From positions 62,001 to 126,000 of the forward strand of contig NZ_JAKIKU010000004.1 in assembly GCF_023283985.1 (NCBI RefSeq): a stretch of DNA of 64,000 nucleotides, given 5' to 3'. The notes beneath the pieces are model-generated. The model ran no database searches, had not been told where the DNA came from, and saw only the letters and a program-made list of their open reading frames with translations. Shown here one piece after another: positions 17,580-26,834 of the stretch. The stretch's first letter is position 1; the number at the start of each line of letters is the position of its first letter. The position numbers and the translations under genes were made by a program. This stretch comes from Shewanella electrodiphila (GTDB lineage Bacteria > Pseudomonadota > Gammaproteobacteria > Enterobacterales > Shewanellaceae).

Positions 17580-19166
17580 TTATTTACCTGCGAGTGCAGC
17601 GGCTTCAGCTTGGCTAGCTAGGTATTCATCAAAACTGCCGTGGAAGCTGACGAGTTGTTGATCTCTTACATCAATAATGTGCGTCGCCAATGATGATACA
17701 AACTCACGGTCATGACTGACGAATATTAACGTACCTTCAAACAACTTAAGTGCATTGTTCAACGCTTCAATGGCTTCCATGTCCATGTGGTTAGTCGGTT
17801 CATCCATGACTAACACGTTGATGTCTTGCATCATTAACTTGCCGTATAACAGACGGTTTTTCTCACCACCTGAACAATTTTTTGCTTTCTTGTTGGCGTC
17901 ATCTTCAGTAAATAACAAACGACCTAACATACCACGTACCATAAGGTCGTTATGTTTAGGGGTACGCCACTGCGACATCCAATCAAATAGCGATAAATCA
18001 TTATCAAAGTCTTTGCTGCTGTCTTGCGGGCAATAACCAATTGCAGCGTTTTCAGACCACTTAATCGTGCCGTGATTGTTCGCTAGCTCATTGACTAAAC
18101 AACGCAGCAATGTGGTTTTACCCACACCGTTTTCACCGATAACCGCAAGCTTAGCGCCCGCTTCTAAAATTAAATCGCCACCAGCAAATAACGGTTCGCC
18201 ATCAAAGCCATGGCCTAATTCTTCAATCACTAATGCTTGGCGATGCATTTTTTTACTTTCATCAAAGCGTAGCGATGGCGTCATACGGCTAGACGATTTC
18301 ACTTCATCTAAACTGATTTTATCTAGTTTTTTAGCACGTGAGCTTGCTTGTTTCGCTTTAGATGCATTGGCACCAAAACGGTTAACAAAGTCTTGCAGCT
18401 CTGCCATTTCAGCACTCTTTTTAGCATTGCCTGCTAATAGCTGCTCTTGAATAAGGCCAGACGCTTCAAGGAAGTATTCGTAGTTACCCGGATAAACACG
18501 CAGCTCACCATAATCGATATCAGCCATATGAGTACAAACTGAATTCAAGAAATGTCTATCATGTGAAATGATAATCATGGTGCACTTACGCTTGTTAAGC
18601 TCGCCTGCTAACCAAGAAATGGTATGAATATCCAAGTTGTTGGTTGGTTCATCAAGTAGCAAAATATCTGGGTTTGAGAATAATGCTTGCGCCAGTAACA
18701 CCCTGAGTTTCCAGCCTGGTGCCACTTGTTGCATCAAGCCAAAATGAAAGCTTTCTTCAATACCCGCTTCTAAGAGAATTTCACCAGCACGAGATTCCGC
18801 ACTGTAGCCATCCATTTCAGCAAACTCACTTTCAAGATCGGCCACTTTCATGCCGTCTTCTTCGCTCATTTCTGGCAGAGAGTAAATACGATCACGCTCT
18901 TGCTTCACTTCCCACAGTTTTGCATCGCCCATGATCACAGTATCAACCACACTGTATTGCTCAAAAGCAAACTGGTCTTGGCTCAAGGTACCGACTTTTA
19001 AGCCCGGTGTAATTGAGACATTGCCAGAGCTTGGTGCTAACGCACCACTGAGGATTTTCATGAAGGTGGATTTACCACAACCATTTGCGCCGATCAGACC
19101 GTAGCGGTTGCCGTGGCCAAATTTAGCAGAAATGTTTTCAAACAATGGCTCAGCGCCAAACTGCAT
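17580..19166 (-). CDS. ybiT: ABC-F family ATPase, YbiT type
   Basis: A soluble protein with two ABC cassettes and no membrane domain, of the ribosome-associated ABC-F translation-factor family. Walker A motifs are GANGCGKST and GENGVGKTT; Walker B/D-loops are [11 protein letters not shown] and [11 protein letters not shown]. The second signature is [10 protein letters not shown]; the first is divergent ([14 protein letters not shown]), as in E. coli YbiT, whose sequence this closely follows. The called ATG lacks a ribosome site, and the usual N-terminal strand before MQFG would be missing. In-frame codons upstream (ATT AGT ACA AAC AAC ATC ACC) encode that strand, with GAGG at about 19200, so translation may begin at a non-AUG codon near 19190. 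It is monocistronic. Confidence 0.92.
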   Translation of the reverse strand: MQFGAEPLFENISAKFGHGNRYGLIGANGCGKSTFMKILSGALAPSSGNVSITPGLKVGTLSQDQFAFEQYSVVDTVIMGDAKLWEVKQERDRIYSLPEMSEEDGMKVADLESEFAEMDGYSAESRAGEILLEAGIEESFHFGLMQQVAPGWKLRVLLAQALFSNPDILLLDEPTNNLDIHTISWLAGELNKRKCTMIIISHDRHFLNSVCTHMADIDYGELRVYPGNYEYFLEASGLIQEQLLAGNAKKSAEMAELQDFVNRFGANASKAKQASSRAKKLDKISLDEVKSSSRMTPSLRFDESKKMHRQALVIEELGHGFDGEPLFAGGDLILEAGAKLAVIGENGVGKTTLLRCLVNELANNHGTIKWSENAAIGYCPQDSSKDFDNDLSLFDWMSQWRTPKHNDLMVRGMLGRLLFTEDDANKKAKNCSGGEKNRLLYGKLMMQDINVLVMDEPTNHMDMEAIEALNNALKLFEGTLIFVSHDREFVSSLATHIIDVRDQQLVSFHGSFDEYLASQAEAAALAGK

Positions 19167-19430
19167 GGTGATGTTGTTTGTACTAATGATAACGGCAATC
19201 CTCGGGGTAAATAGTCGAATAAATGAGCTTTAAAAGCAGCGCGGCAGTATACAGAGTATGCAGTTTTTTAGATAGAGCTAATCCCACATAGATAGCTATA
19301 GATAATGATAAAGTCTAGGTCGGGGCATTATTTAATAAGCAGAATGTGATGCAAAACACGTGTTTTATGGAAGTTAGTTAAGCTCCCTCTGTTACTCTAA
19401 GCGGGCAGCCAATTAAATCTGATTCTGCCT

Positions 19431-19610
19431 TCACCAAGTATCTGCATCAAATCTTGCAGTTCTTGCTTCAGCTTCAATGCACTGAGTTAACTGAATAAGT
19501 ACTGATAAAGTGATATTGGGAGGTTCAGTAATTAACCGTATTAGTTTATCGACATGCTCGACCAATTGAACATCCTTAGCCTTTAAAAATGAATTTATCC
19601 TGGACGTTAA
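19431..19610 (-). pseudogene. Decayed 3' fragment of the 23520-23927 gene family
   Basis: On the minus strand this stretch reads as about 59 codons ending at TGA 19431-19433, and it is closed upstream by a TAG at 19611-19613 with no start codon. The product ends NITLSVLIQLTQCIEAEARTARFDADTW (split: NITLSVLIQLTQC, then IEAEARTARFDADTW). It aligns with the C-terminus of the protein at 23520-23927 (NITLAELMQLTDC, EVEARTARFETDIW); I count about 25 identities over the last 37 residues. The N-terminal two thirds of the family is absent and there is a small internal deletion. Nucleotide identity is clearly lower than protein identity, so the two copies diverged long ago. Confidence 0.8.
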
Positions 19611-19642
19611 CTACCTTGAACGTTTCTATTATTGCTTTAAAT

Positions 19643-19672
19643 AAAAGCGCATTCCCATTACAAGGAATGCGC
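19643..19672 (-). terminator. Terminator of the molybdenum hydroxylase operon
   Basis: A 9-bp stem, GCGCATTCC/GGAATGCGC (19647-19655 and 19664-19672), has an 8-nt loop, followed on the minus strand by TTTTAT. It is 28 bp past the stop of the small subunit gene. Confidence 0.88.
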
Positions 19673-19699
19673 TATAGATTACGTAACCATTTATTATCG

Positions 19700-20230
19700 T
19701 TAAATAGTTAAGCCTTTGGTCGCCAAAATCAGGTTTTTAGCTGCTTTAAAGTAACGCACATATCCAGTACAACGACAGACATGCTCTCCTAAGGTATCTT
19801 CAATCACCCGCTCTACTTGGTCTTTCGCGATGGGTTTTTGTTTCAGTTTTTCAATCAATGCCACTGTTTCATTAGTAAAACCAGGGGCGCACCAACCACA
19901 TTGAAACGCAAAGTTTTTGATAAAAGCATCTTGCACAGGATGCAGGGCGATAATTTCACCCACGTTATTTTTGGTTGCATGGCCTTCAATGGTTCTAATA
20001 TTCAGGTTATTAAAAAGCATGACATTTGCAATACAAGTCCGCCTAGTGCTTGAGGTGCCATCATCATTATCTACAATCACCACACAAGCATGACAAATAC
20101 CTTCGCCACAGCCAAATTTAGTCCCAGTAAGGTTAAGGTACTCATGTAAAAAGTTGACCATTGGCATGCCTGGGTCTATCTCAAGTGGGCCATATTGCTT
20201 ACCATTGATGGTTAAGTTTAGCGTGCTCAT
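19700..20230 (-). CDS. [2Fe-2S] small subunit of a xanthine dehydrogenase-family hydroxylase
   Basis: A 176-residue iron-sulfur subunit with two clusters. The plant-type cluster is bound by Cys41, Cys46, Cys49 (CGEGICHAC) and Cys66. The all-alpha domain cluster is bound by Cys111, Cys114 (CGWCAPG), Cys152 and Cys154 (CRCTGY). It carries electrons away from the molybdenum site of the partner subunit. The ATG overlaps the TGA of the upstream large subunit by 4 bp, so the two are translationally coupled. No FAD subunit is present. It has no signal peptide, so export would depend on the Tat signal of its partner, as in isoquinoline 1-oxidoreductase-type enzymes. Confidence 0.93.
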   Translation of the reverse strand: MSTLNLTINGKQYGPLEIDPGMPMVNFLHEYLNLTGTKFGCGEGICHACVVIVDNDDGTSSTRRTCIANVMLFNNLNIRTIEGHATKNNVGEIIALHPVQDAFIKNFAFQCGWCAPGFTNETVALIEKLKQKPIAKDQVERVIEDTLGEHVCRCTGYVRYFKAAKNLILATKGLTI

Positions 20231-23052
20231 GCATTGGCCTCCGAAATATCTTTAGCTGTAATAGGTAAATGGTAGAAACGTTTTTCAGTGGCTTGATAAA
20301 TCGCCTCAACAACCGCGGGAACAATTGGGATCATCACCACTTCAGCTAAGCCTTTTGATTCATCACTTCCATCAATAGTCGGTAGGAGCGTGTAGTCAAG
20401 AGTCCACACACCATTGTCTTTGGCAAACGGGACTTTATAACGGTCAATGTTCCACTCCCCATTACCCGCGCCAGTATTATCTTGTGGTAATGCTTCATGA
20501 AGTACATGGCCTATCCCCATGGTAAGCCCACCTTCAATTTGTCCTTCAACTAATTCCCGTACATGCACTTTTCCAGGTTCTATCCATGTGTGCGTTCTAA
20601 GAATTTCAACTTCGCCAGAGACCTTGTGAACAGCAAGTTCTACCATAGTTAAACAAGGAGTGTAATAACGTACCATCGCGCTATTGAGCTTTACTTTTGG
20701 ATAATTGACAGCTTGTCTTTCTTGCACCACAAAGCCCTGTTTATTTTGCTTAGCTTTTACTGCGTCATTGGCGCCGATGCCGTATTCCAATGCGATGGCA
20801 TCTAGTGGGTATTCTTTTTGCTGCTGATTAAGTTCAAATTTTGCTGTTGCCCATTGCCAACGATTAAAACCATGGGTCATGACACCCGTTATCATGCCTT
20901 CGGCGTGCGCTTTCTTACATATGATAGACAGTGATAAAGGCTCAGCATCTTTAGCATGCAATTGGCCACCTTGCCAGCTCACATCGGTAATGGTGATACC
21001 GCTAGATCCTTGCTTTTCCCATATCGTTTTTGCGGCCATAAACAATGACTCTTCAAATAAAATTTTGGCTGCATATTTAGTCGAATGACTTTGAAAAAAA
21101 GCTGATTGGCTTGCTGATGATGCTGATACGACCATAGGGGTCCAACGTGGATTTTTTGCCATTTTGTCTTGATGTTCTTGGCTCATTATATACGGGCTAG
21201 CATCATCAAAAATCTCCAATGCATCAAACACTTCTATTTGTGCAATATCAAGGTTATCTGCTGCTGAGCCCAAGTATTCTGAAATTAAGCTGGCCTGAGA
21301 AGTATCAGTACCTGTACCCATTTCAACAGAGAACACTTTAACCACCACTTTTCCATCTGGCGTTACACCAACATAGGAGGACGGAGCATTAGAGCCAGTG
21401 CCGTAATCTTTACTGACAAAACCAAAACCAACGCCCATTGATTTATCTGGATTGGCTTGGTCAAACTTGGTTTTATTGGCTTGCCTGTTTTGCCACATTT
21501 CATGTTTTTCAGCCAAATCGAGCATTTCTTGGTAGCGAATATTTTCAAGAGGCACTGAGCCTTGGGTATTTTTGTCACCATTAACCATGGCGTTGACGCG
21601 GCGAAGTTTGAAAGGATCCACTTTCATTTCATCTGCTGCTTCGTTAAACATCATTTCTATAGATGCCATTGATTGCAAAGAACCGTAACCTCGCATTGAA
21701 CCAGCCGTCGGCAAATATGATGGTAAACAGGTCGCCACAATATCATTTCTGGGAATGTAATAAATGCCTTGAATAGCACTCGCTCCCACCATGGCAACTG
21801 ATGAGGAAAAATTCTCTCTACCACCACCATCTAAGTTCATATCTGCCACTAAACCTTTGAGTTTAAGGCTCGACTTATCAAATGCTAACTGATTAGTAAA
21901 ATGGAACGGGTGGCGCTTAAGTCCTGACTGAAATTGCTCAAATCGATTATTTGCCAGTCTTACCGGAGCATCTGCAAAAATCGATGCAATCATGCCGTAA
22001 TACGGAAAAATAGTATGGTCTTTACCGCCAAATCCGCCTCCAATATAAGGAGAATGAACCACAAGATTTTTAATCGATTGGGTTAATGGGCTTTCACTGA
22101 GTACCTTGCCAGCTTGAAGATAAAAATCTTGGGGGGACTGTGTCGTTATTACCACGTGTAAAGTTTGGCTTTTTTTATCGAAAAAGCCGTTGTAGGCTTC
22201 TGGCTCTAACATCATAGGTTCAATCGATTGCGTTTTGTATTGTTTATTTAATACAAACCAATCATCGTTAGATGTCATCTCTTGACGAAGAGTCTGCGCA
22301 AGATACATCCCTCGCTCGCCAATATCATCACTGCCTTTTACTGGGTTAGGCCAAAGCAATTTTTGCCCCTCATATTTAGGGAAAAATTGCCCCGAATGAT
22401 ATGTACTGTAGATATCATCATCTTGGGAGCCTTTAGTTGACTCTTCACGGACAATCCGCCAGCCAGCATAAGGTTGTTTTGAGGCAGCATTATAAGGCAC
22501 GGTTTCAGGGCCGTATTGCACAAAATGCTCATGAAATTGCAACATCATTTTGGCTTTTAAAAACTGAGCAAAATCATTAAATAATAAAATGGCCACTTCA
22601 TGGCCTAAATAATCAGGCGCGCTGCCTTTTTTAAGCAGCATATTATCACCGTAAAAAGGCGGTAACTTTAGCGCATTACTCTCTAAATCTTCAGCTGTAA
22701 TAATTTTGTAAGGCATCAGATCTTTAGGAATAACACTGAGGTCGAGGCCTTGATACACTTTATCGGCAATGTGAGCTCGCACAATAAAAGCATGATGCTG
22801 AGTGTCTGGCCAAGACGGGATATCTTTTGCGCGATAATCACGGCCGTAAATTTTCTCGCCAGTGATTTTTTCTATCGCATCAAATCGAAATGCAGGCTTG
22901 CCATCTTGATACCAAGTTTCAGCCAGTGAAGAAGCAACACCTTTAGCCATTGCACTTTGCTGTTGCAATAACATCGGTGCACTATAAACAGTTACCCCAC
23001 CGATAACGCACTTTTTCATGAAGTCCCGTCGGGATAATTCCCACTGTTTCAT
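20227..23052 (-). CDS. Molybdopterin-binding large subunit of a xanthine dehydrogenase-family hydroxylase, Tat-exported
   Basis: A 941-residue Mo-cofactor subunit. The N-terminus MKQWELSRRDFMKKCVIGG is a twin-arginine signal (RRDFMK) followed by a hydrophobic stretch, predicting periplasmic location. The cofactor motif YIGGGFGGKD, MRGYG at the second substrate/Mo loop, and a late GLAEVVMIP segment carrying the catalytic-position glutamate fit the isoquinoline 1-oxidoreductase beta/aldehyde oxidase group. The ATG at 23052 has AGGAG 8 nt upstream; an ATG at 23097 would push the Tat motif inward. With the 2Fe-2S subunit it forms a two-component enzyme that hydroxylates an aromatic heterocycle or aldehyde and probably hands electrons to a c-type cytochrome. 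The substrate is unknown. Confidence 0.9.
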   Translation of the reverse strand: MKQWELSRRDFMKKCVIGGVTVYSAPMLLQQQSAMAKGVASSLAETWYQDGKPAFRFDAIEKITGEKIYGRDYRAKDIPSWPDTQHHAFIVRAHIADKVYQGLDLSVIPKDLMPYKIITAEDLESNALKLPPFYGDNMLLKKGSAPDYLGHEVAILLFNDFAQFLKAKMMLQFHEHFVQYGPETVPYNAASKQPYAGWRIVREESTKGSQDDDIYSTYHSGQFFPKYEGQKLLWPNPVKGSDDIGERGMYLAQTLRQEMTSNDDWFVLNKQYKTQSIEPMMLEPEAYNGFFDKKSQTLHVVITTQSPQDFYLQAGKVLSESPLTQSIKNLVVHSPYIGGGFGGKDHTIFPYYGMIASIFADAPVRLANNRFEQFQSGLKRHPFHFTNQLAFDKSSLKLKGLVADMNLDGGGRENFSSSVAMVGASAIQGIYYIPRNDIVATCLPSYLPTAGSMRGYGSLQSMASIEMMFNEAADEMKVDPFKLRRVNAMVNGDKNTQGSVPLENIRYQEMLDLAEKHEMWQNRQANKTKFDQANPDKSMGVGFGFVSKDYGTGSNAPSSYVGVTPDGKVVVKVFSVEMGTGTDTSQASLISEYLGSAADNLDIAQIEVFDALEIFDDASPYIMSQEHQDKMAKNPRWTPMVVSASSASQSAFFQSHSTKYAAKILFEESLFMAAKTIWEKQGSSGITITDVSWQGGQLHAKDAEPLSLSIICKKAHAEGMITGVMTHGFNRWQWATAKFELNQQQKEYPLDAIALEYGIGANDAVKAKQNKQGFVVQERQAVNYPKVKLNSAMVRYYTPCLTMVELAVHKVSGEVEILRTHTWIEPGKVHVRELVEGQIEGGLTMGIGHVLHEALPQDNTGAGNGEWNIDRYKVPFAKDNGVWTLDYTLLPTIDGSDESKGLAEVVMIPIVPAVVEAIYQATEKRFYHLPITAKDISEANA

Positions 23053-23519
23053 ACCTAACTCTCCTAAAGTTACCTGATGAGTAAATATCGTTAACATTCA
23101 TTTTCAAATAAAGAAATGAGCCTAAGAGAAGCAAATTACCTAAGTCCAAAATACCTAAGTTCAAAATACAAAACCAAGCAAAATAATGGCTCGTAAGCAA
23201 GTATAGACAGCTATTGAGCAACTGATTCAAATCTATTGTGATTTTAATTAGAGATGCACGATATACCTGGGAATAATGATGATGCTAAAGACATTGTCGA
23301 CACACAAAGGAATGAGAATAAGGCTTAGCTTTGATGATAAATAGCCTAATTGATGCCATTCAATAAACGTAATAAACAACCAGTGACAGATGGGTTAACA
23401 ACAGGCGTTATTGGGAATAAAAGATGGGAGCAAAAACTCGAATAAGCGATTGATATTAAAACAAAAGTCCATATGGGTACATATATAGCCACACTTAATA
23501 ATCTGCTTAATCATCATAT

Positions 23520-23927
23520 CTACCAAATATCAGTCTCAAATCGCGCGGTGCGGGCTTCAACTTCAGTACAATCGGTTAATTGCATCAATTCTGCTAGGGT
23601 AATATTAGGCGTTTGAGTAATAAGCCGTTGTAATTTTTGCGTTAAGGTTTCAAGTTTATCTTCATGGCCAATTAAACCAATATCGATTTTCTTAATCAGA
23701 TAAGCAAAAGTAATTGAATCATTGGTTTTAAGCGACAATCCTATGGTTTGCACATTGATAGCATCGCCTACAAGCGTCCAGTTTCTGGAGCGCCTTACTC
23801 GTTTAAGTTCACATTGATATTGAGCGCAAATGACTTTCGCTTGATTAACACTGTCCCGTCCTATTCGGTGAATAAGTGACGGTAAAGCAATGGTAATGTG
23901 TTGAACCTTCAAAATGAGATATCGCAT
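23520..23927 (-). CDS. Small conserved protein, possibly the 'ribosome recycling factor family' of Shewanella
   Basis: A 135-residue hydrophilic, basic N-terminal protein with no signal or membrane segment. The core HITIALPSLIHRIGRDSVNQAK, the basic RVRRSRNWTLVGDAINV segment and a helical C-terminal part ending ARTARFETDIW are consistent with a DNA- or RNA-contacting protein. From memory, similar short Shewanella proteins are annotated as ribosome-recycling-factor family, without functional support. The start is uncertain: the ATG at 23927 lacks a clear ribosome site. A truncated relative lies at 19431-19610, on the other side of the hydroxylase operon. Confidence 0.7.
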   Translation of the reverse strand: MRYLILKVQHITIALPSLIHRIGRDSVNQAKVICAQYQCELKRVRRSRNWTLVGDAINVQTIGLSLKTNDSITFAYLIKKIDIGLIGHEDKLETLTQKLQRLITQTPNITLAELMQLTDCTEVEARTARFETDIW

Positions 23928-24012
23928 TGATAAGAGGTAAGTCTATTTTACTGATTTAGCCCACTGATGATAGCGCTATTAACGACTTCAATGACTAAGC
24001 GAATCTTTATGC

Positions 24013-24056
24013 ACATTGCGTATGGTATACATTGCGTATGATGCACATTGCGAATA
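24013..24056. repeat. Three tandem ~16-bp repeats
   Basis: ACATTGCGTATG occurs at 24013 and 24029 and, with two changes (ACATTGCGAATA), at 24045: a 16-bp period in the gap between nrfA and the 23520-23927 gene. No function is visible. Confidence 0.75.
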
Positions 24057-24084
24057 ATAAACACTCTCCAATAAGGTTTTACTT

Positions 24085-24124
24085 ATAAAAAATGCCAGTC
24101 GATAAACATCGACTGGCATTTTGC
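24085..24124 (-). terminator. nrfA terminator
   Basis: A 13-bp perfect stem, AATGCCAGTCGAT/ATCGACTGGCATT (24091-24103 and 24108-24120), has a 4-nt loop, with A- and T-runs on both sides. It is about 85 bp past the nrfA stop. Confidence 0.92.
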
Positions 24125-24208
24125 TGCCACAGTGACAGATTTGAACGGTGATAGTGGAGAGTCTATTTATTCAAATCGCACTGATTCATTAAAGCGTCAG
24201 TAAATGAA

Positions 24209-25762
24209 TTACTTAAGCTCTACTGGCCATTCTTTTTCTACACGCTTTTCAATGAATAGCTCTTTTGACGCTTTCATTGCTTCAAGGTCTAAACCAACAA
24301 GAGGCTGAACTTTCGCTTTAGTGTCGTATTTAGTTGCATCGTACTTGTATTCTGGTGCGTACTTTTTCAGTAATGCATCAGCTTCAGTAATTGCAGCATC
24401 TAAAATATCGTTAGATTTCTCTAACAAACGGATGGCTTCTGCAGGGTTATGAGCATGGATACCATGTGAAGCTGTTGCACTATCCCAGAACCACTGTGCA
24501 TTTCTCACTTTGGTTAGTAAGCTGTTCATTTCGCCAGATAGTACTGATTTAGTTTTCAATGCGGCTTCGTAGTTACCTTTCGCCACTGCAATGCCTTTAC
24601 CAGCTTCTAAACCTTCAATACCATTCGCTGACCAGATTGCTTGCGCTTTAAAGTGCACTTCAGTCAAACGTGGATCTGTGCCGTCAGCTTCAAAACGTAG
24701 CTTATTGATTTCAGCTTTACGCTCATCAAGGATTTCTTTGAAGTCTTCTGCTTCATGACAGCTTTGGCAGCTTGATGGTAATGTTTCAGCTTCAAACGTC
24801 ACTTTATGATTAGAGTACTTGCCGCCCTTTTCATTTTCAGCTTTAGGCATATGACAAGTTGTACAACCAAACTCTAAATGGCTATCCATTGCATGCTCAG
24901 TACGATCAAGCATGTTTTCAAACTCTGGGTGTTGCGCTTTAATCATTGGTGCACCAGAAACAGCATTGGTCCAATCTTTAAAGCCGCGCTTATCAAAGTA
25001 AGCCAGTTGTGCTTCAGCAGCAAAACCTTCATATAAACCGTCAGTTCCTTTGTAGCCTACAAACTCTTTATAGTCTGTATTAACACCAGGTACCCAGTAA
25101 TCCATTGGGTATTTAACTTTCTTCTCATCGGTTCCGTCGAAGTAGTATTCAACGTGACACTGAGCACATGTCTGACTGGCCTGCATTGTGGCGTCTTGTT
25201 TATCGAAGTCTTTACCAATCGATTTCATAGCGCGGTCGGTGTATGGACGACTTAAACGAATCTCTTCTTTGCCTAATTCATGACAATCAGCACAACCGAT
25301 GGTGTTAGACATCTCGTGGCCCCAAGTTGACCATGCATTGTCTGAAAACTTGCCTTCGCCGACTTCGTCATACATGCGAGCGACATCAGGTGTTTTACAA
25401 GACCAACAGCTTGCCGCCATTGCTTCACCAACCATCTTACCGTCATGGCCTACCATTGGGTGACCAACGCGTAATGTTTTAACGATATCAGTTAATGCAA
25501 AGTGATGACCACGAGCACGATTGTAGTCTTTAGCGAAACCATAACCTGCCCAGGCGCTGACTAAGTTAGGGTTGCTTGCTAATAAATCATCTAATTCACC
25601 TGAAGCTGGTGTAGTTTCTTCAGTTTCGGCCCAAGTTTTATATTGTTCTGGGAAAGTTTTTTGCCAGTTTTCACTTTTATATAAATCGACTTCGCCCGCC
25701 ACACTGTAACCGGTAAAAGCAGTTGTTAGCATTACTGCGACAGCTATTTTTCTTAATTTCAT
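24209..25762 (-). CDS. nrfA: Cytochrome c552, ammonia-forming nitrite reductase
   Basis: A periplasmic pentahaem nitrite reductase of about 517 residues (six-electron reduction of nitrite to ammonium). Numbering from the ATG at 25768: signal peptide 1-25; active-site haem motif CWSCK (121-125) with lysine as axial ligand; four CxxCH motifs at 159, 201, 302 and 334. Active-site and calcium-site residues Arg100, Glu207/Tyr208 (VEYY), Lys277, Gln279 and His280 (KAQH) are in place. The protein is longer than the usual 465-480 residues, mainly from extra sequence between haems 3 and 4 (~217-256). Three ATGs run in tandem; the third (25762) has GAGG at 7 nt. There is no nrfBCD, as in Shewanella, where CymA feeds NrfA. 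Confidence 0.97.
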   Translation of the reverse strand: MKLRKIAVAVMLTTAFTGYSVAGEVDLYKSENWQKTFPEQYKTWAETEETTPASGELDDLLASNPNLVSAWAGYGFAKDYNRARGHHFALTDIVKTLRVGHPMVGHDGKMVGEAMAASCWSCKTPDVARMYDEVGEGKFSDNAWSTWGHEMSNTIGCADCHELGKEEIRLSRPYTDRAMKSIGKDFDKQDATMQASQTCAQCHVEYYFDGTDEKKVKYPMDYWVPGVNTDYKEFVGYKGTDGLYEGFAAEAQLAYFDKRGFKDWTNAVSGAPMIKAQHPEFENMLDRTEHAMDSHLEFGCTTCHMPKAENEKGGKYSNHKVTFEAETLPSSCQSCHEAEDFKEILDERKAEINKLRFEADGTDPRLTEVHFKAQAIWSANGIEGLEAGKGIAVAKGNYEAALKTKSVLSGEMNSLLTKVRNAQWFWDSATASHGIHAHNPAEAIRLLEKSNDILDAAITEADALLKKYAPEYKYDATKYDTKAKVQPLVGLDLEAMKASKELFIEKRVEKEWPVELK

Positions 25763-25989
25763 CATCATTCCTCAATGGGATTATTATTATTTATAATTTG
25801 ATAAATACATCTGTTCATCTCACTTACCAAATACATCAATCAAACTTTCAAAATTAAAAAATCTAATTAATTTAAAACAATTAATATCACAACAAGTTAA
25901 TCACGACAGGGCTTTACAGTATTAATGTGACCATAACCAAAGCAAAGCTAATTACTTGTCACACTTCAAATTTTTACCTACAAAAGACA

Positions 25990-26005
25990 TACCTCCTAAG
26001 GGGTA
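25990..26005. promoter_or_regulatory. NarL/NarP-like 7-2-7 site upstream of nrfA
   Basis: TACCTCC-TA-AGGGGTA is an inverted pair of NarL/NarP heptamers (consensus TACYYMT) with 2-bp spacing. The right arm (TACCCCT) matches fully and the left arm has one mismatch at position 7. It is about 225 bp upstream of the nrfA start. A NarP-type regulator is known to control nitrite/nitrate respiration genes in this group, so activation of nrfA by nitrite/nitrate is plausible. Confidence 0.65.
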
Positions 26006-26764
26006 TTAAATTGATTTTATTTAGATGAAATAGCGCATTAATCCATCTAAATAAAGCAGGAATATTTATACAACCAGCCACAAAAAACACATGAAGTTAA
26101 AAAAACACATGCATACAGATAGTTAGGTTGATATCAACATTAATAAAAAACATTAATACTAACCTTAATTTAATAACAACCAGCATCGAGCAAGCTCACA
26201 CTTATCTAAAAAACCAAATAAACATCAAATCAAACCCTTATTTACACTTCTATTTTTCAGTACGAAATCTATTACCTACAAGGTAAAACTTAAAACAACA
26301 TTAATTTACACTTAATTTGTTAAACATCACAATAAACTTATAAAAACAAATACACTCACAAAAAAGAAATAACTAAATTAGACATAGAAACATTATTATT
26401 AAAATGAAAACCTGAAGAATGAATATATAAACACATTCATACACAAAAACTAATTAAATAGAAGATAATAAAGCAGCAACTAATTTAGAACGAATTAATT
26501 TAAAAGATACCTATATACGCTAGTAATCAAAGTTAGTAATCAAAATTAATCTCACAAACTTTAAAAATCATATCATTGGCTATTAAGCTTATTTAACATT
26601 AGCTATAAGCTTCAACTTCATCATTTGTATTAATTATTCTGAAAATTGAAATTAATTAAACGCTCTTCAACTGATTATATGAGTTACAACCTCATTGCCT
26701 GTGCCCATGCTATCGACTTATGCCATGCAGCCATCACTTAGACACAACTAACAAAGCCATCGGG

Positions 26765-26834
26765 ATAGATTTCCAATGTAATCAGCAAGATAGATTACCA
26801 ACAAAATCAGCAGGATAAATTACCAAACAACAAT
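26765..26834. repeat. Tandem 25-bp repeat, about 2.8 copies
   Basis: Units start at 26765, 26790 and 26815 with ATAGATTTCCAATGTAATC, ATAGATTACCAACAAAATC and ATAAATTACCAAACAACAA; the first two end in CAGCAAG/CAGCAGG. They are imperfect direct repeats in the nrfA-dedA gap. Confidence 0.75.

Noticed and set aside
19431-23927. Interpretation of the two small-gene copies as attachment-site direct repeats of an integrative element
   Set aside because: DNA identity between copies is too low for recent site-specific integration, and no integrase gene lies between them.
25800-26040. FNR or CRP palindromes in the nrfA leader
   Set aside because: Only half-sites (TGTGA, TTGAT) were found; no partner half at the required spacing.
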